From: Desulfotignum sp.
Lineage (GTDB): Bacteria > Desulfobacterota > Desulfobacteria > Desulfobacterales > Desulfobacteraceae
Length of the DNA: 33,526 nucleotides
Reading direction: 5' to 3'
NCBI GenBank assembly: GCA_011389715.1
Contig: JAABTU010000333.1
Coordinates: 1 to 33,526 of the forward strand
Shown in pieces: positions 27,289 to 33,526 of this stretch (position 1 is its first letter; every line of letters starts with the position of its first letter). A program made the position numbers and the translations under genes. Under the pieces are notes generated by a model. The model saw only the letters and a list, made by a program, of their open reading frames with translations, searched no databases and was not told the DNA's origin.

Positions 27289-29162
27289 GAAATCAAGCGT
27301 ACCAATTGGTTGTTTTCTTTTAAAAATACCCCGATATCTGCAATGCGGTCCGCAATTGTTCCAATGGCGACATCTTCAAATAACCCTGTCAGAAGATCCA
27401 TGTGGTCCTTCTGCAGCCCGGGGGTACCGTTTATGCAGTTTTTTTGATCATCTTTATACGTCATGTCCGCCAGGTAATCAGCCAGCCCGGTGATGGCAGC
27501 CAGCCGGGTATGGCTGGCGGAAGATGATGGGAGATGATGAAATGAGATGGCATGCACAAGGGATTCCGGCAGGTTCCACTTCTTTACAATAAGCCCGCCC
27601 ACAACACCGTGGTTATAGCCGAACACCTCCTCTTCAAACTCATGGACCGGCACGCCGGTCTGATTTGACCATTTGATAATCTGCCCGTATTCTTCCGGGA
27701 AATGGTCAATCAAAAAAATTTTGCCAAAATCGTGTAGAATACAGGCGGTAAATATTCCCTGATCTGAAAATTCTTTTTTGTTCCGACACATATACTGCCC
27801 AACCAGAGCGGTTTCAATGGAATGATGCCACAAATTCTTCGGATCAAACAATCCGTCTAAATTTGAGACAGTGAAGGCTTTTGACAGGCTCAATCCAAAG
27901 GCAAGATTCATAATTTCATCCCTGCCCAGAATAATCGACGCCTCTTTTACGGAACTGACCTTCCGGGCCAGGCCGTAAAAAGCGGAATTCACCAGTTTAA
28001 GGATTTTCAGGGTCAATACCTGATCCACCTCAATGATTTTTTTGATATCTTCAATTTCCGTATCAGGGTCCATGGTCAGATTGTAAAGTTGCAATGCCAC
28101 AGACGGTATGGTGGTCAAAGACTCAACACGGTTCAATTTTGAGATGACGTCGGACTGCCTGTTTTTACGCTGGATCAACTGCTTTTCAATTTCGCCTTTC
28201 AAGGCAAGTTCATTGATGATGCTATCACCCCGGCCATTAACCGTTGCGGGGGCCTGGGACTTGATCTTGCCCGATAAGAAAGGAATTAAAGGAGAATTAA
28301 AGGGGAGCCGGGAATAAAAGTTTTTTTGGGCAGAAATGGGAAGGGTGGACAACCCGGCCCAAATCACTTCCTGATCCATTGCCAAAAGTTTATGAAACAA
28401 ACGACCCCGGGCATGTTTAAACATCAAGACATCGGCTTTTAAAGCCGATGCCCGGGTGTCTTCAGCCGGAACCCCACCAGCCGGACCGGATTCCGGAATG
28501 GCACCAGGTGGATGCAATGCATCACCATAGGGTCTAAGACGGGTCAGTGCAACCTGGATCATTTCAGAAAAAGAATGGCCGTCCTTTGGGAAAACAGCCT
28601 CCCCCACTTTGATGGACGCAGTTTTTTCTACCAGTTCTATGATGGTATGGCCAATTTTGGGGACCAGATATTTCAGGCCGGATTCATCTGTGGTATATCC
28701 GAAAACAAGCACTTTGTTGTCTTCAATCACATAAACCGAATCGCTGTCCCGAAAGGCATTTTCGATATCCCCCTCTTTGCCCAGAAGGGACCGGGGAATA
28801 TCTTCTTTGTCACCGGGTTCAACCACCACATACACCATGGCCGTATCCACCCCGGCCCGCAAGGTCATATTGAACAGTTTTGAAATCCACTTGAGCTGCA
28901 ATTCATCAATATGAAAGGGGAACTGATCATCCTTGACCACCCGGGAAACCGACACGCCGGCATTCATGGCTCTCAGCTGTTTTATAATCCGGGCGGCCCT
29001 TTCCTTGTGAGGAATGTCACAGAGGATGGCCGGGTGATGCGCAAGTACCGTTTCCGCCTTTTTTCTGGAAAAATGAAATTCCCGGACAAGATAGTCAAGA
29101 AACGGTTCCGTATTTTGCAGATTCAGCTGTCGGAAAACAATTCTGTATAATGATTGCTGCAT
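27285..29162 (-). CDS. HDOD domain protein
   Basis: 625 aa. ESLTTIPSVALQLYNLTMDPDTEIEDIKKIIEVDQVLTLKILKLVNSAFYGLARKVSSVKEASIILGRDEIMNLAF...CILHDFGKIFL. 4-bp overlap with the cyclase gene. Confidence 0.9.
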   Translation of the reverse strand: MQQSLYRIVFRQLNLQNTEPFLDYLVREFHFSRKKAETVLAHHPAILCDIPHKERAARIIKQLRAMNAGVSVSRVVKDDQFPFHIDELQLKWISKLFNMTLRAGVDTAMVYVVVEPGDKEDIPRSLLGKEGDIENAFRDSDSVYVIEDNKVLVFGYTTDESGLKYLVPKIGHTIIELVEKTASIKVGEAVFPKDGHSFSEMIQVALTRLRPYGDALHPPGAIPESGPAGGVPAEDTRASALKADVLMFKHARGRLFHKLLAMDQEVIWAGLSTLPISAQKNFYSRLPFNSPLIPFLSGKIKSQAPATVNGRGDSIINELALKGEIEKQLIQRKNRQSDVISKLNRVESLTTIPSVALQLYNLTMDPDTEIEDIKKIIEVDQVLTLKILKLVNSAFYGLARKVSSVKEASIILGRDEIMNLAFGLSLSKAFTVSNLDGLFDPKNLWHHSIETALVGQYMCRNKKEFSDQGIFTACILHDFGKIFLIDHFPEEYGQIIKWSNQTGVPVHEFEEEVFGYNHGVVGGLIVKKWNLPESLVHAISFHHLPSSSASHTRLAAITGLADYLADMTYKDDQKNCINGTPGLQKDHMDLLTGLFEDVAIGTIADRIADIGVFLKENNQLVRLIS

Positions 29163-29280
29163 GTCACACGTTCATAATTTTCAGCTGGTTCATACCGGCC
29201 GGGTATAAAATTTTATTCCCGTCTCCTTTAATCTTACGCAGATCATTTAAAATATTTACAGATTACAAAATATTAATTTT

Positions 29281-29415
29281 TTCAACATTGCATTATTTAC
29301 CTTTTCTGTCAATGTTGTATTGCACCCCCGCCCAAAGGGGGATTTTCTGGTGGATAATTCCCTGGTTTTTGAGGTCGGCGGTAAAGGCAAAACCTTTAAA
29401 CAGGTCAACGACCTC
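29281..29415 (+). pseudogene. C-terminal remnant of a DUF4143-type AAA ATPase
   Basis: + frame reads FNIALFTFSVNVVLHPRPKGDFLVDNSLVFEVGGKGKTFKQVNDL, matching the GDFLVD..yLFEVGGK.KtfkQI signature of this family. No intact ORF; cut at the IS200-like hairpin. Confidence 0.6.
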
Positions 29416-30100
29416 CGGCAAAGCCGGAGGCTTGTATTGTGAACCGCTCAAAGCGGTCATAAAAGCGTGAGCCACCTAAAGGTGACTAAAACAATTCCAG
29501 TTGATCTGTTTTTCTATCAGCAGTTTCTGTTTCTGGATGTATTTCCTTACAGTCTCTTCATCTCGTCCAACTGTTGAAACCTAACGCGGGAAACCCGCAA
29601 CCCAGATGCTCCTCCTCATTTTCTTGTTTTTTTTACAGAAACTGAGGAGTAATGCAATAATAACCTCTGGCCCAAAAGTTTTGCCCAACAAAATTGCGTT
29701 TTTTGCCAGCATAGGTTCGAGCTATATGAATAGCGCTTTTCCCTTTAATGTAACCGACAACTTGAGCTACTGAATACTTCGGTGGTATTGCTATCAGCAT
29801 ATGAACGTGATCTCCCATCAGATGCCCTTCAAGAATCTCTGATTCTCTTTGTAATGCCAAATCTCTAAAAACTTCAACGAGATATTTTCTCAGCTGGCCA
29901 TATATTGCTTTTTTCGATATTTTGGAATCCAAACAATATGATACTTGCAATCATAGGTCGTATGGTTTAATTTTCTATTGTTATTCATTAAAAGTCTCCT
30001 TCTCTGTGATCTTTAAGCGGTTCACAGTTTGGGAGACTTTCTTATATTCCCGCAAATGTCAAACTTTGGGAGTCTCCCCGGCATAGCCGGGGGTTTACCT
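29415..30100 (-). mobile_element. Degenerate IS200/IS605-family (IS200-like) element; boundaries approximate
   Basis: Y1 transposase remnant flanked by end-type hairpins cctccggcaaagccggagg (29412-29430) and ccccggcatagccgggg (about 30077-30093). Confidence 0.8.
29476..29988 (-). pseudogene. tnpA: IS200-type TnpA (Y1 transposase), frameshifted and interrupted
   Basis: From 29988: MNNNRKLNHTTYDCKYHIVWIPKYRKK, frameshift, AIYGQLRKYLVEVFRDLALQ...GDHVHMLIAIPPKYSVAQVVGYIKGKSAIHIART...NFWARGYY, ~76-bp insert, VSTVGRDEETVRKYIQKQKLLIEKQINWNCFSHL*. Confidence 0.88.
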
Positions 30101-30101
30101 T

Positions 30102-30133
30102 TGATTAATTACACAAATGATTAATTACACAAA
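30102..30133 (+). repeat. Perfect tandem duplication of a 16-bp unit (tgattaattacacaaa x2)
   Basis: Read directly: tgattaattacacaaa tgattaattacacaaa, between the IS200-like end and the SBP pseudogene. Confidence 0.95.
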
Positions 30134-31176
30134 AGCCCTGCAGACCGCCGGTGATGTGTTTGCCGCCAGAAATGAAGACAGCCAGGCTTTTTATTTTTAT
30201 CTGGAGGGCATGGGCCATGCAACCGATGCCCATCAAAACCAGGACTTTCTTGAACGTATCCTGGCTGTCACGGCCCGGATGCCCTCGGAAAAGATCATCG
30301 CCCTGGTTGACGGGGCAGGTGCACAGGATACTGACAATACCGGAAGAATTTTGTATGGGTCTGGTGTGGCAAAATTGGAAGGCCAGGACAAAGAAGGGGC
30401 TGCAAAGCTTTTGAAGGAAATTGTCGCAAGGTTTGCCGGCACCCCTGAAGCTGAGCAGGCAGCCGGAGAACGGGCGTTAAACGCCATACAGATGGCTGTG
30501 GATGCGGTGAACCAGTCAGGACAGAGCGGTTTTACCCTGCTGGTCCGGGACACCCTGTCAGATCCGGCAGGGGCTGCGGCCGCGGTGCGGTATCTGGAAA
30601 AAACAAGGCTGCCTGTATCATCGGCCCCATGGTGACGGCGGAACCTGCCGCTGTCCAGGCCCAGGCGCTGCAAATCCCCATGATCACCCTGAGCCAGCAG
30701 GCCGGGATCCCGGAAACCGGGCAAAGGTGAACTTTGATGCCCTGTTCATTCCGGACAGTCCCCTAAGAGCAGGCCAGATTGCCATGCAGCTCAAATATCA
30801 CGGCTTTCGCGATGTGGTCCTTTTAGGCACAAACATCTGGAATGCAGATACTTTTTTTGAGGCGGTGGGCGATTATCCGCCTCGCACGGTTTTTCCGGTG
30901 GATTTTTATGCGGATAATCCAGCAGAACAGGTGCAGGGATTTGTTGCTGCCTATGAAGAGATGTTCGGCGCCCTGCCCGATTATTTTGCCGCCATTGCCT
31001 TTGATACCGCCAATCTGGTCATGCACTGCCTGTCTGAGCCCGGGCTGACCTCAAAATCCCAATTTGTGCAGACTTTGAAAACCCTGCGTTATGACGGCGG
31101 CGTCACCAGCCCCACATCCTTTGACAAAACCGGGGAATGCATCAAATCCCTCCACCTGCTCGGGGTCACGAACTGA
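30117..31176 (+). pseudogene. Periplasmic binding protein (Peripla_BP_6 / penicillin-binding-protein-activator-like) pseudogene
   Basis: Three frames needed: ORF 30117-30635; then KAACIIGPMVTAEPAAVQAQALQIPMITLSQQAGIPETGQR* (to 30730); then NFDALFIPDSPLRAGQIAMQLKYHGFRDVVLLGTNIWN... to 31176. N-terminus missing. Confidence 0.82.
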
Positions 31177-31435
31177 ATGGGTAGAGTAGAGCACTGATTC
31201 GGACAGAGATTCCGGCCCTTGCCATTACCGTGCTTTAAAAAAAACAGGCGTTATTGTTGTTCCAACGCCCTATGAACAAAAGTACAATGATGGAAAATCA
31301 AAAAAGGATTTACCATCTATCGGGAAAAACCCCATTACGGTATTTTAATGATCTCTCTTTATCTGATGACAATAAAATTCAATTATCTTTTGCGCTCTTT
31401 TGCGCTGAAAAGACAAGAAAAACCTGGCCAGGGAG

Positions 31436-31615
31436 ATGGTATCGGCCCCCAAAATCATTTCGATTTCGAACGGCACTTCAATTTCCGGGAACAGCGAGGT
31501 TACACATTCTCAAAATCCGGAACCGGCCACATTCATTCTCTTTGGCCTCGGCCTGCTGGGTGCTGCCGGTATCGGCAGAAGATCTGGAACTGACCGGCGG
31601 GTGACGTCAAGATAG
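31436..31615 (+). pseudogene. PEP-CTERM sorting-signal fragment
   Basis: Frame reads MVSAPKIISISNGTSISGNSEVTHSQNPEPATFILFGLGLLGAAGIGRRSGTDRRVTSR*: PEP motif, hydrophobic helix, Arg cluster. 59 aa, apparently below the ORF-track cutoff. Confidence 0.75.
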
Positions 31616-31632
31616 GAAAAAATGCAGAAAAG

Positions 31633-31667
31633 AGGCAGGGCTGTTGATTCAGTACCTGCCTTTTTTT
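31633..31667 (+). terminator. Intrinsic terminator after the PEP-CTERM fragment
   Basis: aggcagg ... cctgcct stem followed by a T7 tract. Confidence 0.75.
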
Positions 31668-32200
31668 ATGCCAGTGCCATCAATGCGTATTTTTATTCAC
31701 TGGGCATGACAACCAGATGGAAGATAGTTGTGTCCGGAAGTATTTTTTTCTTGACAATTTGAAATATTTTCTGGAAAGAATAAATAAGATTTTTCCCGGG
31801 ATAACCTCCACAATTTGAGGTCTGAATGAGAAAATTATTAAAATGCTGCACACATCGCTCCTAACTGGAATTGTCTTTTTCGGTTAGGGGCTATTGGTTT
31901 TGAAGAAATGGCACCATGGAAACAGTATCTTTATGTTCCAAATGATTAAATCTAAATGCAATCACATTCAAATAAGTTCCTTTTGCGCCGCAATTACCTG
32001 CTGTATCTAAAAAGCTCCTTTTAAATTATTCGTGAAGTTACTGGTTAATTTGGGGTGTCGGGCATCTGCTGGCGCGATTGCCCTTAAACTACTTCTGTTG
32101 TTATTTCAGCTTTCTATCCTAAAATTGATCATATCGTCAAAGAAATGTTGCTCCATGATCAACCCACATCAGTTTTCAAATTTCATGAAAGGAGAACAAA

Positions 32201-33526
32201 ATGAAACACACAAGCACAATGATTTTGACTGCTTTGTTTATTTTTTTTTCCGCTGTTTGTTTTGCAACAAATGTATGCGCCCAAAATCCTAATTCAGCAT
32301 GGGCTGTGCATTATGGGGGAGATTATTCTCATACCGCCATTTCAGTCGCCCAAACTAAAGATGGCGGGTATATTATTGCAGGTGACGGATATTTGATTAC
32401 AAAATTAGATCCCGGCGGAACGGTTGAATGGCAAAAAGATTACCAGTTAGATTTCTTTTATGCCGCGTATTCCATTGAAGAAACGCAAGATGGTGGTTTC
32501 ATCGTTGCTGGTACAAACCAAAAGAACTACGATGATAAAGTGTGGATATTAAAACTTGATTCCTCTGGAGACACCGAGTGGCAAAAAATGACGACCTACG
32601 AAGGAAATAGTTATTTCAAGTCGAGAGCATATTCAGTAAAAGAGACATTTGACCAGGCAGGCAATGTGGACGGGTACGTAATTGCGGGATCGACAATTCA
32701 TTTGACTAGACAATCATGGGGTATATGGGTGTTAAAACTTGATCTGGAAGGCACCATTGATTGGCAAAAAACATTTAATAAGGGTACTGCTGGTGCTTTC
32801 TCTATTGAACAAACATTTGACAGTGACGGCAATCCTGATGGATATATCATTGCTGGTTCAAACTATTATTATTACGTCTCAAAAGCCTGGATTTTGAAGC
32901 TTGATCAGGATGGAACTTTAATTTGGGACAGGACATATGGCGGCAGCTCACACAATACCCGATCGGTTAAGCAAACTGCTGACGGTGGGTTCATAGCAGC
33001 AGGCTCCGGTAAAGATCTTGACAGTTATCTTGCCCCTGGAAGACATTACTGGGTAGTCAAGCTTGATCAAAATCTTTCTGTCGAATGGAACAAGCTTTAT
33101 GGTGGCTCAATTGGTGAGGATGTACCCTTTTCTGTTCAAGAAGTTGTTGATGCTTTTCGTAATCCCAATGGATATGTCATAGCAGGGGAAACGGCTAATT
33201 TCGGTGCGGGTCAAAAAGACGTTTGGATAATTAAAATTGGTCCTGATGGAAACATCGAATGGGAAAAGACCTATGGCGGCAGTCTTAACGAAAGTGCCAA
33301 TTCAATCCAACAGACTTTTGACCAATTTGGCTATCCAAACGGATATGTTGTTGCAGGTTATACGTGGTCTTATGGCAGCGGCCGCAACAGCTTTATACTG
33401 AAACTAAATGTTAACGGAGAAATACCAGGCTGTGAACTAATGAACACTAGCGATGCAGATGTATTAGATGGATATGTCTTTTTTTATGACAACCCCGTTG
33501 CAACAATAGTTGAAAATTCATATGCA
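32201..33526 (+). CDS. Secreted beta-propeller-like repeat protein (partial, open at right edge)
   Basis: RBS aaaggag, then ATG 32201: MKHTSTMILTALFIFFSAVCFATNVCAQ signal peptide. At least seven repeats of DGGYIIAG...W-K-LD-G-EW-K-YGG type. Confidence 0.85.
   Translation, partial: MKHTSTMILTALFIFFSAVCFATNVCAQNPNSAWAVHYGGDYSHTAISVAQTKDGGYIIAGDGYLITKLDPGGTVEWQKDYQLDFFYAAYSIEETQDGGFIVAGTNQKNYDDKVWILKLDSSGDTEWQKMTTYEGNSYFKSRAYSVKETFDQAGNVDGYVIAGSTIHLTRQSWGIWVLKLDLEGTIDWQKTFNKGTAGAFSIEQTFDSDGNPDGYIIAGSNYYYYVSKAWILKLDQDGTLIWDRTYGGSSHNTRSVKQTADGGFIAAGSGKDLDSYLAPGRHYWVVKLDQNLSVEWNKLYGGSIGEDVPFSVQEVVDAFRNPNGYVIAGETANFGAGQKDVWIIKIGPDGNIEWEKTYGGSLNESANSIQQTFDQFGYPNGYVVAGYTWSYGSGRNSFILKLNVNGEIPGCELMNTSDADVLDGYVFFYDNPVATIVENSYA

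Noticed and set aside
29293-29475. 60-aa minus-strand ORF ending ...KIPLWAGVQYNIDRKGK
   Set aside because: Antisense to the clear + strand GDFLVDNSLVFEVGGKGK remnant and crosses the IS-end hairpin; the KIPLW string is probably coincidental.
31254-31604. 116-aa + ORF
   Set aside because: Different frame from the PEP-CTERM reading, no recognisable domain, likely spurious.
31680-32200. Possible riboswitch or structured leader upstream of the propeller gene
   Set aside because: Looked for GEMM-like and other obvious conserved motifs and found none; AT-rich intergenic DNA only.
32032-32292. 86-aa + ORF
   Set aside because: Overlaps the RBS and signal peptide of the 32201 gene in another frame, with no domain similarity.
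1-33526. CRISPR array or regularly spaced repeats
   Set aside because: No regularly spaced 20-40 bp direct repeats seen; the only tandem repeat noticed is the 2 x 16 bp unit at 30102.

Overview
The window is about 33.5 kb from a bacterial chromosome. Gene content looks like a Desulfobacteraceae-type Desulfobacterota (inference from content only). Positions 1-29.2 kb are mostly well-packed conserved genes: mlaF (partial) and mlaE; an RHH-like protein coupled to a 1401-aa double-ASKHA acyl-CoA dehydratase activase-like protein; murA-comEC-hypothetical; tRNA-Leu(UAA); rarD; maf-yggS-queH; a PilB/GspE ATPase with a C-terminal cNMP-binding domain; an ABC-F ATPase; ppdK; a three-gene envelope cluster that includes an exported degenerate receiver protein; cheR; a PpsR-type PPDK regulatory protein; a duplicated-domain 'CQLG' protein plus DUF503; a GGQ release-factor-like protein; and an HDOD protein overlapping a class III adenylate cyclase. 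Positions 29.2-32.2 kb are a decayed accessory region: a DUF4143-type ATPase remnant, a broken IS200-like element, a truncated, frameshifted and internally deleted periplasmic-binding-protein pseudogene, and an orphan PEP-CTERM tail. The window ends in an open, secreted, beta-propeller-like repeat protein. The best candidates for something undescribed are the exported pseudo-receiver cluster (21.4-23.1 kb), which also has a candidate CTG start, the PilB-cNMP fusion with a nearby adenylate cyclase, and the duplicated CQLG protein.
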